Source: Streptomyces dysideae (GTDB lineage Bacteria > Actinomycetota > Actinomycetes > Streptomycetales > Streptomycetaceae). Taken from it: 64,000 bases of DNA. The DNA lies in the NCBI RefSeq assembly GCF_001514305.1, contig NZ_KQ949108.1:61775-125774 (forward strand). Direction: 5' to 3'. Positions 44,056-52,643 of the stretch are shown here, one piece after another. The position numbers and the translations under genes were made by a program. The notes beneath the pieces are model-generated. The model worked only from the letters and a program-made list of their open reading frames with translations. It did not search any database and had not been told where the DNA came from. The stretch's first letter is position 1. Every line of letters begins with the position of its first letter.

Positions 44056-45375
44056 TCACGGGATCACACCCTCGGATCGCAGGGCATCGTCGATCTGCTC
44101 CCTGATGGTGTCGACGGAGCTCTCCGGATTGATCCCGGACGGCGGAGACAGCGTGTGGGAGACCGCGATCGACACGTTCTGGTAGGCAGGAGTGAGCGGG
44201 CGCACGCTCGCCGACTCCAGGGCGGCCAGCACCTCCCCCGAGAAGGGGTACTCCTTCATGAACGCGGGATCGTCGTACAGGGCGCGCAGGGTGGGCGGCA
44301 GACCGCCCTCGAGCGCGGCGGTGAGCTGGTTCTCCCGGTTGCGCAGGCACAGCGCCGCCTCGAAGGCCAGGTCGGGGTGGCGCGAGTAAGCGCTCACCGC
44401 CAGATCGATGCCGCCGATGGTGGGCCGTGCCGGGCGGTTCGCGTCGACCCGGGGGTACGGCGCCCAGCGGAAGTTCTTGAACAGCTCGGGGTTGTTCGCC
44501 TTCATCGACGGATAGACGAACGGGTAGTTGAGCTCGAACGCCGCCACCCCCGACTCCATGGCGAGGCGGTTCTGGTCCTCCATCTGGTTGGACAGGGAGG
44601 GGTCCGCGGCCGGGGACCTCGCCAGATCACGCATGATCCCGGCGGCCCGCACGGCAGGAGGGCCGAGGGAGGGCTCGGTCGCGCTCGCGTTGAGGATGGA
44701 GCCGCCCGCACTGTTGATCAGCGTGTTGAACCAGACGGTCAGGCCCTCGTACTGGGCGCCCTGAATCTCCACGAAATGCGGTTTGCCCTGCCGGGCGAGG
44801 GCGCCGACCATGTCCAGCATCTCGGCCCAGGTCCTGGGTGGGGTGGGCACCAGGTCCTTGCGGTACCACAGGAGCTGGGTGTTGGTGTTGTACGGGACGG
44901 CGTACAGCTTGCCCCTCCAGGTCGAGGTCTGCAGCGGTACGCGCAGGGTGCCCTCTACGGCCTGCCGCCTCGCCGTCCCAGTCCATTCCCGGATCCAGCG
45001 TGCCTCGGCGAACTCCGCCGCCCAGGTGACGTCCAGGCCCAGGATGTCGAGCGAAGCGTCCTCAGCGGCGAGTCTGCGGACAAGCTGCTGGCGCTGGCCG
45101 TCCGCGGCACGCGGGAGCTTGTTGTAGCTGATCCTGTAGCGGCCGCCCGACGCCTGGCTGCACCGGTCGGCCGCCTTCTGGAGCGCACCGGAGTCGTCGG
45201 GGAAGTTGTACCAGTTGAGGGTGGGACTACCGGAGCCCTCGTCACTGCCACAAGCGGCGAGCACCGACGCCAGCAACGGCAGTACGGCGAACGCCCGCAG
45301 CCATCGCGTCCCTCTGGGACGTCCCTTCTGACCCGAAACGGGCCGGCAGCCGCACCTCGCGTGCACGCGCTCCAC
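44056..45375 (-). CDS. lpqY: Lipoprotein sugar-binding protein, LpqY-like (trehalose)
   Basis: A 439-aa extracellular solute-binding protein. The signal sequence WLRAFAVLPLLASVLAAC ends in a lipobox (LAAC), so the mature protein is lipid-anchored through Cys. Then PTLNWYNFPDDSGALQKAADRC resembles the start of mycobacterial LpqY, which binds trehalose, and NTNTQLLWYRKDLVPTPPRTWAEML is typical of this cluster. Start is uncertain; GTG 45375 is chosen because GCGAGG precedes it and the frame further upstream has no signal-like features. First gene of the importer operon. Trehalose specificity is inferred from resemblance. Confidence 0.85.
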   Translation of the reverse strand: MERVHARCGCRPVSGQKGRPRGTRWLRAFAVLPLLASVLAACGSDEGSGSPTLNWYNFPDDSGALQKAADRCSQASGGRYRISYNKLPRAADGQRQQLVRRLAAEDASLDILGLDVTWAAEFAEARWIREWTGTARRQAVEGTLRVPLQTSTWRGKLYAVPYNTNTQLLWYRKDLVPTPPRTWAEMLDMVGALARQGKPHFVEIQGAQYEGLTVWFNTLINSAGGSILNASATEPSLGPPAVRAAGIMRDLARSPAADPSLSNQMEDQNRLAMESGVAAFELNYPFVYPSMKANNPELFKNFRWAPYPRVDANRPARPTIGGIDLAVSAYSRHPDLAFEAALCLRNRENQLTAALEGGLPPTLRALYDDPAFMKEYPFSGEVLAALESASVRPLTPAYQNVSIAVSHTLSPPSGINPESSVDTIREQIDDALRSEGVIP

Positions 45376-45780
45376 ACCTCGCTTCCGGACGGTGACACGG
45401 AACTCGGACCTCGCAGCGTTTCCCTCCCGGCGAACACTAAAGACCACATAATGCAAGATCAAGCACAAATCGAATCATCTATTCGCCCAGCCCGGCCCAC
45501 TGGTGGGACCGACTCGGCGAACCTGCGGGCGCGGAAGGGGGGACGATCAGCTTCGTCTACTTCCCGCTGCTCTACGGCAGGGTGCACGGTCTGTTCGACA
45601 TGGAAGAGTCCACCGAACAAGGGAAACGTTTACATAACCGCCCCATCGCACCCGGTCCCCATCTGGCCCCCAAGAACGACGAAGACGCCACTTCCGATCA
45701 ACCGGAAACGACCTCCGACCTGCTGTCGCCACCGGCCCGTTTCCACTCGGGGCGAGCGTATGGCGCCAGCGGTGGGCATG
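45376..45780. other. Promoter region of the importer and unassigned fragments
   Basis: This stretch should contain the lpqY promoter. On the plus strand one frame reads GTISFVYFPLLYGRVHGLFD, which looks protein-like but matches nothing I know and has no start. No complete gene is present. Confidence 0.4.
45622..45633. promoter_or_regulatory. LacI-type operator-like palindrome, apparently orphaned
   Basis: GGAAACGTTTAC has the central CG palindrome AAACGTTT (45624-45631) typical of LacI/MalR operators. No LacI gene is adjacent, and it sits beside the decayed alpha-glucosidase fragment, so it may be the old operator of that gene. Confidence 0.4.
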
Positions 45781-46040
45781 CACCAACCCGTCGACGCCGC
45801 GGTCCAGCCAGAACCGCAGCACCTGCTCGAAGTAGCCGCCGACCTCGGGGTTGCGCCAGTTCAGGTCGGGCTGCTCCGGCCCGAACAGGTGCAGGTACCA
45901 CTGGCCCGGTGTCCCGTCGGGCTCGGCGACCGGGGTCCAGGCGGGTCCGCCGAACATGGAGTGCCAGTTGCTGGGCGGCAGTTCGCCACCTGTGCCGCGG
46001 CCCTCGGCGAAGTGGAAGCGGGATCCGTCCGGGCCGTCCG
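45781..46040 (-). pseudogene. Fragment of a GH13 alpha-glucosidase
   Basis: The minus-strand frame contains PPSNWHSMFGGPAWTPVAEP, GQWYLHLFGPEQPDLNWRNP and EVGGYFEQVLRFWLDRGVDG, a classic internal portion of oligo-1,6-glucosidase/maltase (SII and pre-nucleophile region). The usual continuation after RGVDG (FRID with the nucleophile Asp) is missing, and both ends are cut off. Such an enzyme would have hydrolysed the sugar brought in by the neighbouring importer. Confidence 0.8.
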
Positions 46041-46565
46041 GGCCTTCGGCCAGGGGATCGACCGCCACGAGGAGCGCTGGTTCGCCGCGGGAGCGGCGGC
46101 GGCCCGGAGCACGGGAGCGGCCGTGGCGGTGCACACCGAGATCGGGACCGCCGCGCACGCCGCCCTGGACCTCCTGGACAAGCACGGCATCCCGGCCGGA
46201 CGGGTCCTGTTGGCCCACACCGACCGCAACTCCGATCCGGAACTCCACCTCGACCTCATCGCCCGGGGCGCGTACCTCGTCTACGACAGGATCGGGCGGA
46301 TCAAATACCGGCCGGACTCAGTTGTCCCCGACCTCATCGAGCACATGGCCGAGGCCGGCAAACTGGGCCAGATCCGCTTGGGAACCGACGCCGGACGCAA
46401 GTCCTCGCTCATCTCCTACGGTGGCGGGCCGGGCATTGATGTGCTCGGCCGGGACTTCGTCCCGCGGTTGCGTCGGCGTCTGGGCCACGAGGCGGTCGAG
46501 ACCGTACTGCGGCATGCCCCCAGACACTGCTGGCCAAAGCACCGCCTTCGCCGGTCTCGGAGTAA
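46041..46565 (+). pseudogene. C-terminal fragment of a phosphotriesterase-family protein
   Basis: Plus-strand frame: GAAVAVHTEIGTAAHAALDL, GIPAGRVLLAHTDRNSDPEL, LIARGAYLVYDRIGRIKYRP, LGQIRLGTDAGRKSSLISYG and GIDVLGRDFVPRLRRRLGHE, the second half of the PTE amidohydrolase barrel with metal ligands His, His and Asp. The N-terminal half is absent. Near 46520 a frameshift is needed to reach the natural end QTLLAKAPPSPVSE-stop at about 46565. It begins exactly where the opposite-strand GH13 fragment ends, marking a rearrangement junction. Confidence 0.8.
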
Positions 46566-46661
46566 AGGTACCGATGAGCGACACGCCCAACTGCGAAGCC
46601 GGAAACGCCCCACGCGGAAAAGGGCCCCCACAGACTCTCGCCTGCGAAGACCCTCGCACCG

Positions 46662-46735
<74 letters not shown>

Positions 46736-46831
46736 GTGCGTTGTGCGCGGTGAACCGCGTGAACACGCAGGTAAACCCTACCCCATGTGCAGCACGACCC
46801 CGCGCGGGACATGATTGCCTAACTCAAGTAA

Positions 46832-46845
46832 ATTCCCGTGGGAAT
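46832..46845. promoter_or_regulatory. Short palindrome before the esterase gene
   Basis: ATTCCCGTGGGAAT has perfect 6-bp arms around GT and lies 9 bp before the esterase ATG, overlapping the translation-initiation region. It could be an operator or an RNA hairpin sequestering the RBS. Confidence 0.4.
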
Positions 46846-46853
46846 GGAGTCGC

Positions 46854-47786
46854 ATGTCCCTCCTCGCCAGGCCGGCAGTGGCCGCCTTCGTCGCCAAGGC
46901 GCTGCAACGTATGACCACGATGGCGGACCGGCGTTCCGGGGGTCGCGGCTCCGCCGCCGCCTCGCACGCCCGGTTCCCCGAATTCCCGCGCAACGTCAGG
47001 GAGTTGACCATCCCGACGTCGGTCGCCCCGGCCCGGGCGGTGGTCTATCTGCCCGGGACCGACGCCCCGGCACCGCCCGTGCACGTCAACTTCCACGGCG
47101 GCGGGTACGTCATGGCGCTGACCGAGCTGGACGACCCTCTGTGCCGGTTCCTCGCCGCCGAGGCGGGCGTGGTCGTGATCAACGTGGACTACGTCGTCGC
47201 TCCGCAGCATCCGTTCCCGGCCCCGGCCCGGCAGGCGTACGAGGTCGTGCGGTGGGTCGCCGAGCAGGGTGCCGAGCACGGCTGGGACGGCGGGCGGCTC
47301 AGCATCGGCGGGCAGAGTGCCGGCGGCGGGCTCGCGGCGGCCGTGGCACGGCAGGCGATGGAGGAGGGCGGGCCGTCGATCACGCTCCAGGTCCTGCACT
47401 ATCCGCCGCTCGACCTGGCGACCGGCATCCGCAACAAGCGCGCCGCCGTCCCCAAGCCGATGCTGCGGCCCTGGATGGGCGACGTCTTCGACTCGTCGTA
47501 CGTCCCGGACGTACGACTGCGCCGCGACCGGCTGGTGTCGCCGGCGCATCCGTCGGACACGGCGGACCTGAAGGGCATAGCCCCGGCACTGGTCATCACG
47601 GCCGCGCACGACGTACTCAGGGCGGAGGCCGAACGGTACGCCGAGCGGCTGCGGGAGGCGGGGGCGCTGGTCGGGTACCACGTGGTGGCCGGTGCCGATC
47701 ACGGCTACGACGGGAAGGACGACGCGCGAGCTCGGGAGGTGTACGCCCTGATCGCACGGGAGGTGCGGGGGGCTGCGAGCGGGTGA
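46854..47786 (+). CDS. Alpha/beta hydrolase, HSL-type esterase
   Basis: A 310-aa esterase/lipase of the hormone-sensitive-lipase family. The oxyanion motif is NFHGGGYVMAL, the nucleophile Ser is in IGGQSAGGGLAAAV, the Asp in TAAHDVLRAEAERYA and the His in GADHGYDGK. Probably cytoplasmic, acting on short acyl esters. ATG 46854 has GGAG upstream. Confidence 0.92.
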   Translation: MSLLARPAVAAFVAKALQRMTTMADRRSGGRGSAAASHARFPEFPRNVRELTIPTSVAPARAVVYLPGTDAPAPPVHVNFHGGGYVMALTELDDPLCRFLAAEAGVVVINVDYVVAPQHPFPAPARQAYEVVRWVAEQGAEHGWDGGRLSIGGQSAGGGLAAAVARQAMEEGGPSITLQVLHYPPLDLATGIRNKRAAVPKPMLRPWMGDVFDSSYVPDVRLRRDRLVSPAHPSDTADLKGIAPALVITAAHDVLRAEAERYAERLREAGALVGYHVVAGADHGYDGKDDARAREVYALIAREVRGAASG

Positions 47787-48139
47787 GGAACGCGGCGCCA
47801 GCCGGGCCGCTCCACCGGCCAGTGCCCGCGCGCGCCGAGCAGGCACCCACCAGCCTCCAGGCAGACGGCCACCGTCGGGCGCCCCTGCACTCACACAACT
47901 GCGACGACCACGTGACCGTCCTCGACGGCGAGGCGGAGGTGGTGGTGGACGGCGAGGTGACGAAGCTGGAGCGGTTCGACACGACCTACATCCCGTCGCC
48001 GGTCCCCCACCTGTTCCGCAACATCGGCGACCGCCCGCTGCGCATCCTGTGGGTGTATTCCTCGGGCCATGTGACCCGCACGTTCACCGAGACCGGTCGC
48101 ACGGTCGAACACCTGTCGGCCGAGGACCGGATGGGCTGA
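47783..48139 (+). CDS. Cupin-domain protein, short or N-terminally degraded
   Basis: A 118-aa single-domain cupin. Motif 1 is LHSHNCDDHVTVLDGEAEVVVDG and motif 2 FDTTYIPSPVPHLFRNIGDRPLRILWVY, with His ligands for a metal. Its GTG overlaps the esterase stop (GTGA). The first 35 residues (VRNAAPAGPLHRPVPARAEQ...) are low in structure and do not match the usual N-terminal strand of this cupin type, so the gene may have lost its true start and been captured by the esterase transcript. Confidence 0.7.
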   Translation: MRNAAPAGPLHRPVPARAEQAPTSLQADGHRRAPLHSHNCDDHVTVLDGEAEVVVDGEVTKLERFDTTYIPSPVPHLFRNIGDRPLRILWVYSSGHVTRTFTETGRTVEHLSAEDRMG

Positions 48140-48147
48140 GGACGAGC

Positions 48148-48657
48148 TCAGGCGGCCCCATGCCGCCGCGCGATGGCCCGGATCTCGTACACGGCGGCCG
48201 GATCCTGCAACTGCATCGTCCCGGCCTCGCGGCCCTCGTGGTGCAGCCGCAGCCGCGGTCCGTCGACGAGCACCCGCAGCTCCGGCCACGGGTGACGCCA
48301 CAGCAGGACGGAACGCTCCCACATCTGCACGCCATGGGTGGTCACGAGGAGCTGGTACTGCGGGCCCTGGTGCAGGTCGGGCGGGGTGTGTTCGGCGTAC
48401 GGGGGCCGGACCGTGTAGGTGCCGAGCACCGTCTCCCCCGGCTCCAGGGCCTGGTCGCGGATGCCGCGTCGGCGACCGATCCGCACCCCGGTCCAGGCGG
48501 CGAGCCCCGCCGTCGGAACGCACACGGCCGCCATCGCCCACCACGGCAGCCCGAGCCGGATCCCGAATCCGCCGACGGCCACCACCGCGAGGAGCGCCGT
48601 CGCGACGGCGCCGGACCACTCGGCGCGCCGCAGGCGCCGGTCCCGGCCTTCGCCCAT
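48148..48657 (-). CDS. Small membrane protein with cytoplasmic C-terminal domain
   Basis: A 169-aa protein. Two adjacent hydrophobic helices (VATALLAVVAVGGFGIRLGLP, WWAMAAVCVPTAGLAAWTGV) are followed by about 100 residues of beta-rich sequence (LGTYTVRPPYAEHTPPDLH..., RLHHEGREAGTMQLQDPAAVYEIRAIARR), similar in layout to PH-like membrane proteins. GGAGGA lies before ATG 48657. No specific function can be assigned. Confidence 0.85.
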   Translation of the reverse strand: MGEGRDRRLRRAEWSGAVATALLAVVAVGGFGIRLGLPWWAMAAVCVPTAGLAAWTGVRIGRRRGIRDQALEPGETVLGTYTVRPPYAEHTPPDLHQGPQYQLLVTTHGVQMWERSVLLWRHPWPELRVLVDGPRLRLHHEGREAGTMQLQDPAAVYEIRAIARRHGAA

Positions 48658-48721
48658 CGCTCCTCCTTCGGACAGGTTTTCGTGCGGCCGTAGAAAGTAC
48701 CAGGCCACCCGCGGCGGCCGG

Positions 48722-49891
48722 TCAGTGGGCGACGACCAGTTCCTGCTCGCTGCCGCTGCGCGGCCCCTGCTTCGGGCCACGCAGGGCCGCGATGCCGATG
48801 AAGACCATGGACGACAGTCCGGCGAGGGCGAAGGCGGTGACCCCCCAGTCACCCTGGTCCGCGGCGAGCAGCCGGCCGCCCGGCAACGGTCCGAAGACGG
48901 CGCCGAAGCGGCCCATGCCGGAGGTCCAGCCGACCGCGGTGGCGCGGTTCCCGGCGGCGGAGCGGATGGACACCGTCGCGTAGATCATCGTCTGGGCGCT
49001 GCCGAGGAACACGCCGGTCAGGAAGACGACCAGGAAGGTCACGCCCAGCGGCATGTGGACGCAGGAACACACCGGCGGCCGTGACCGCGAACCAGGTCGC
49101 CGAGATGCGCGGGGCGCCGAAGCGGTCGGCGGCCCGGCCGGCGACGACCATGCCCACGATGCCGCCGAGGTTGAACAGCACCACGAAGGTCAGGGCCGAG
49201 CCCAGGTTGTAGCCCTCGCCGCGCATCAGGGTGGGCAGCCAGGTGGCGACGCCGTGGACGAGGAGCAGTCCGCCGAAGGAGGCCAGCCAGTACAGCAGCG
49301 TCTGGATCCACTCGCCGCCGCGGAACAGACCGGCGCGCGAGTTCCAGCGGTCGCCGGCGGCCTTCTTGCCGGGCGCGGCGGGCAGTTCGACCTCGTAGCG
49401 GTCGGCCGGCGCACGGGCCTCCTCGGTGCGGCCCGTGGCGACCAGGAAGCTCAGCGACTCGGGCAGGAACCTGGCCAGCACCGGCGCGAAGAGCAGCGGG
49501 ACCACGCACACCCAGAACGCGGCACGCCAGCCGACCGGCTCCACCAGCCACTTGGCGACGTAGGCGGAGAGGATGCCGCCCGCGTGGTGGGCGGTCATCA
49601 GCATGCCGATGGTGAGGGCGGCGCGGCCGCGCGGGGCGTAGTCGGAGACCATGCTGATCGCGGTCGGCAGCAGTCCGCCGAGGCCGATGCCGGCGAGGGT
49701 CCGGCCGAGCCTGAAGAGCGCGACGCCGAGGTCACCGGCCTGGCCGGCGGTGAGGCCGAGGGCCTCGGTCGCCGGCATGTGCGGCAGCGCCGAGCCGTAG
49801 ATGAACATGTCGAGGCCGTCGAAGAGGACGGCCAGCCAGCACAGGCCGACGACCAGGACGGCCAGTCTGCTGCCGCGAGCGGAGGGGACAA
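48722..49891 (-). pseudogene. Aromatic-acid MFS transporter (AAHS/PcaK type), disrupted
   Basis: A major facilitator of the 4-hydroxybenzoate transporter type with three lesions. No start codon: the open frame (ARGSRLAVLVVGLCWLAVLF, DGLDMFIYGSALPHM) runs back into the dioxygenase gene. Between LTAGQAGDLG and FRLGRTLAGIGLGGLLPTAI about 60 residues (helices 2-3 and the loop with the family GRR motif) are missing. Near 49060 the frame shifts between WFAVTAAGVF and the final helices SVHMPLGVTFLVVFLTGVFL-like (HMPLGVTFLVVFLTGVFLGS). It would have imported the aromatic substrate of the operon. Confidence 0.8.
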
Positions 49892-50833
49892 TCAAGGCGT
49901 CCCATGCGTGTGGAACGACTCGATGGTCTTCAGTCCCCAGGCCTGTCCCTTGGCCCGCTCCGCCTCGGTCCAGGTGATGAGCGGCCAGTCGGGGGCCAGC
50001 ACCAGCCGGGTGAGCGGGTTGCACAGTTCGATGCGGTTGCCGCCCGGCTCGTAGACGTAGAGGAAGAACGTCTGCTGGATGGCGTGCTTGTGCGGTCCCG
50101 TCTCGATGAACACGCCGCTGTCGATGGCGAGATCGGCGGCGCGCAGGATGTCCTCGCGGGTGTCGGTCGCGAAGGCGATGTGGTGCAGCCGGCCGGTGGA
50201 ACCGGTCCAGTCCGAGGTGTAGACGACGTCGTACGACTTGTCGGTGAAGGTCAGCCAGCGCGCCGCGATCTTCCCGTTGTCGAGCCGGATCTGCTCGGTG
50301 GGCCGGGCGCCGAGGACGCTCTCCTGGAACTCGGCGTTGGCGAGCACGTCGGCGGCGAGGAAGTTGACGTGGTCGATCCGCCGTACGCCGACGCCCCGGT
50401 TGGGCTTGGCCTGCGGCTGGTTCTTCAGCGCGGGCCGCAGCTCCTCCGGCGCCCGGTAGTGCTCGCTCTCCCAGTAGAGGGCGTGCTCGTGCCCGTCGGG
50501 GTCGGTGGTGAGGTAGAGCCTGCCGATGCCGGGCTCGTCCTCGACCCACTTGCCGGAGCCGCCCGCCTCCTCGATCGCCTTGATGCGGCGGTGCAGTGCG
50601 TCCTCGCTGGAGGTGCGCAGGGCGAGCCGGCCGAGGCCGGGCCGCTCGCGGGCGGTGAGGACGAGGCTGTGGTGCTCGTAGTCGTCGAAGGTCCGCAGGT
50701 AGACGGTGTCGCCGTCCTGCCCGTTGACGGTGAGGCCCAGATAGTCGGTGCAGAAGGCGACGCTGGCGTCCAGGTCGGGGGTGAAGAGCTGGGCGTGGCC
50801 GATGTGGGCGATGTCGCCGAGCGGCGGGGTCAT
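49892..50833 (-). CDS. VOC-family extradiol ring-cleavage dioxygenase
   Basis: A 313-aa two-domain vicinal-oxygen-chelate dioxygenase (catechol 2,3-dioxygenase/BphC fold). Fe(II) ligands: His in RRIDHVNFLAADV, His in GRLHHIAFATD and Glu in GGNRIELCNP, with the conserved Tyr in FFLYVYEPGG. It should cleave a catechol or gallate-like ring adjacent to the hydroxyls. ATG 50833 overlaps the tautomerase stop as ATGA, and GGAGG lies upstream. Its presence in a 4-oxalomesaconate operon, in place of a LigAB/GalA-type dioxygenase, is unusual. Confidence 0.92.
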   Translation of the reverse strand: MTPPLGDIAHIGHAQLFTPDLDASVAFCTDYLGLTVNGQDGDTVYLRTFDDYEHHSLVLTARERPGLGRLALRTSSEDALHRRIKAIEEAGGSGKWVEDEPGIGRLYLTTDPDGHEHALYWESEHYRAPEELRPALKNQPQAKPNRGVGVRRIDHVNFLAADVLANAEFQESVLGARPTEQIRLDNGKIAARWLTFTDKSYDVVYTSDWTGSTGRLHHIAFATDTREDILRAADLAIDSGVFIETGPHKHAIQQTFFLYVYEPGGNRIELCNPLTRLVLAPDWPLITWTEAERAKGQAWGLKTIESFHTHGTP

Positions 50834-51942
50834 CGGGGGCCTCCAGGGGTTGCTGCGGGGATCGGGGCCGTCTCGGTGGACCTGGGGAAGACGGTGCCGT
50901 CGAAGATCTTGCGGGCCGTACGGACCACGGCCGTGCGGCGCGCGGAGGGCAGGCCGTCGGAGCCGGTGCCGAGGCTGCTCTCGAGGTCCAGGAATCCCGT
51001 GGGGTGTTCGATGCGAACTCGGTCACCCTCGGCGGGCAGTTGGGCAAGCTCCGCACCGACGCCGCCCTCGATCCGCAGTCCGGCGGCGACACTGGCCGCG
51101 CCGAGCACGCCGATCGACGTATGGCAGCGCACGGGAATGAAGGTGCGGGTGGTGACCGCGCCGCCGGCGCGGGGCGGGGTGAGGAGGGTGAGCTTGGGCA
51201 CGGTGGTGTCCGCCACGTCACCGAGCCCCATCAGCCGACCCGCCGCCAGACGGATCTCCCGGAGCCGGTCGGCGAGCGCGACGTCCTCCTCCAGGTCCTT
51301 GGGCGACTCGTAGCCGGTGACCTTGAGCGAGGAGGCCGCGATGAGGACCGTCGGCATGCCGTTGTCCACACAGGTCACCGGTACGCCGTCGATCTCGTCG
51401 CGGACGTTGCCGGTGGGCAGCAACCTCCCTGCCCCCGCCGGGAATTCGATCACCACGGGAGCGGCCGTGCCCGGTACGCCGGGGATCTCGGCGTCACCGG
51501 TGTAGTCGACCCGGCCGCCCGGGGTGGGAAAGGTCGCCGTGGCGTGGTCGCCGCTGTTGACCATGCGGATGCGGACGGAGGTCCGCTCCTCCCCCGCCGG
51601 GACCAGTCCGCGCTCGACGGCGAACGGGCCGATGCCGGCGAGGATGTTCCCGCAGTTCTGACGGTCACTCACCTCGGGCTTGTCTACGGCGACTTGGAGG
51701 AAGAGGTAGTCGACGTCGGCCCGCGGGTCGGCGGAGGGGGACACCACGGCCACCTTGCTGGTGAGCGGGTGCGCCCCGCCGAGGCCGTCGATCTGCCGCT
51801 CGTCGGGGCTGCCCATGACGCGCAGCAGCAGTGCGTCGCGGGCGGCCGGGTCGGCTGGCAGGTCCCCGGCGAGGAAATAGGCGCCCTTGGAGGTGCCACC
51901 GCGCATGAGCATACAGCGGACCTCGTCGGGCACGGGGGTCAC
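50830..51942 (-). CDS. galD: 4-oxalomesaconate tautomerase (PrpF family, GalD-like)
   Basis: A 370-aa PrpF-family isomerase. Signature sequences are MLMRGGTSKGAYF, DGLGGAHPLTSKVAVV, QNCGNILAGIGPFAVERGLV and TCVDNGMPTVLI, including paired Cys. With the RraA-type aldolase and PIG-L hydratase in the same operon, GalD activity (keto-enol shift of 4-oxalomesaconate) fits better than propionate PrpF. ATG 51942 overlaps the aldolase stop (ATGA). Confidence 0.88.
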   Translation of the reverse strand: MTPVPDEVRCMLMRGGTSKGAYFLAGDLPADPAARDALLLRVMGSPDERQIDGLGGAHPLTSKVAVVSPSADPRADVDYLFLQVAVDKPEVSDRQNCGNILAGIGPFAVERGLVPAGEERTSVRIRMVNSGDHATATFPTPGGRVDYTGDAEIPGVPGTAAPVVIEFPAGAGRLLPTGNVRDEIDGVPVTCVDNGMPTVLIAASSLKVTGYESPKDLEEDVALADRLREIRLAAGRLMGLGDVADTTVPKLTLLTPPRAGGAVTTRTFIPVRCHTSIGVLGAASVAAGLRIEGGVGAELAQLPAEGDRVRIEHPTGFLDLESSLGTGSDGLPSARRTAVVRTARKIFDGTVFPRSTETAPIPAATPGGPR

Positions 51943-52643
51943 GACCGCTCCCCCTCGTACTCCTCACAGGTCTTGTACTCGACGCCGAGGCGTTGGAGGG
52001 TCTCGCGCAAGCCATAGCGGTCCAGGCCGAGTTGGCCGTCCAGGAAGGCGGCCCGGGTGGCGGCCTCCTTGGCCTCGCGGGCCTCGGACCGCTCGGCCGT
52101 CTCGCGGGCACGCTCGCGCGGTACGACCACCACGCCGTCGTCGTCGGCGAGGATCACGTCGCCCGGGCGGATCACCTGGCCGTCGATCGCGACCGGCACG
52201 TTGACCGAACCGCCCGTGGCCTTGACGGTGCCCTGTGCGGAGACGGCCCGGGACCAGGAGGCGAAGCCCATGTCCCGCAGTTCCTGGGTGTCGCGGATGC
52301 CCGCGTTGGTGACGACGCCGCGCACGCCGCGCCGGTGCAGCGCGGTGGCGAACAGTTCGCCGAACATGCCGTCGGTGGACGGCGAGGTGGTGGTGACGAC
52401 CAGGATGTCGCCCTCGCCGCACTGCTCCACGGCGGCGTGGATCATGAGGTTGTCGCCGGGCCAGCTGAGCACAGTGACGGCGGTTCCGGCGACTCGTACG
52501 CCCTGCTGGATCGGGCGGATTCCCGGGCCCAGCAGGCCGGTTCGGCCCATCGCCTCGCTCACCGTGGCGACGCCGAACCCGGCCAGCGCGTCGACGTCCT
52601 TCGCGTCCGCCTTCGGCGGGTTCGTGACGATCACGCCGCTCAT
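51939..52643 (-). CDS. galC: 4-carboxy-4-hydroxy-2-oxoadipate aldolase (RraA-like, GalC/LigK type)
   Basis: A 234-aa RraA-fold aldolase. Features are GVATVSEAMGRTGLLGPGIRP, AVEQCGEGDILVV, RGVVTNAGIRDTQELRDMGF (the N-A-G-I-R-D metal motif) and PGDVILADDDGVVVVPRERA. It would split the six-carbon intermediate into pyruvate and oxaloacetate, the last step of the gallate meta pathway. ATG 52643 overlaps the stop of the PIG-L gene. Confidence 0.9.
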   Translation of the reverse strand: MSGVIVTNPPKADAKDVDALAGFGVATVSEAMGRTGLLGPGIRPIQQGVRVAGTAVTVLSWPGDNLMIHAAVEQCGEGDILVVTTTSPSTDGMFGELFATALHRRGVRGVVTNAGIRDTQELRDMGFASWSRAVSAQGTVKATGGSVNVPVAIDGQVIRPGDVILADDDGVVVVPRERARETAERSEAREAKEAATRAAFLDGQLGLDRYGLRETLQRLGVEYKTCEEYEGERS

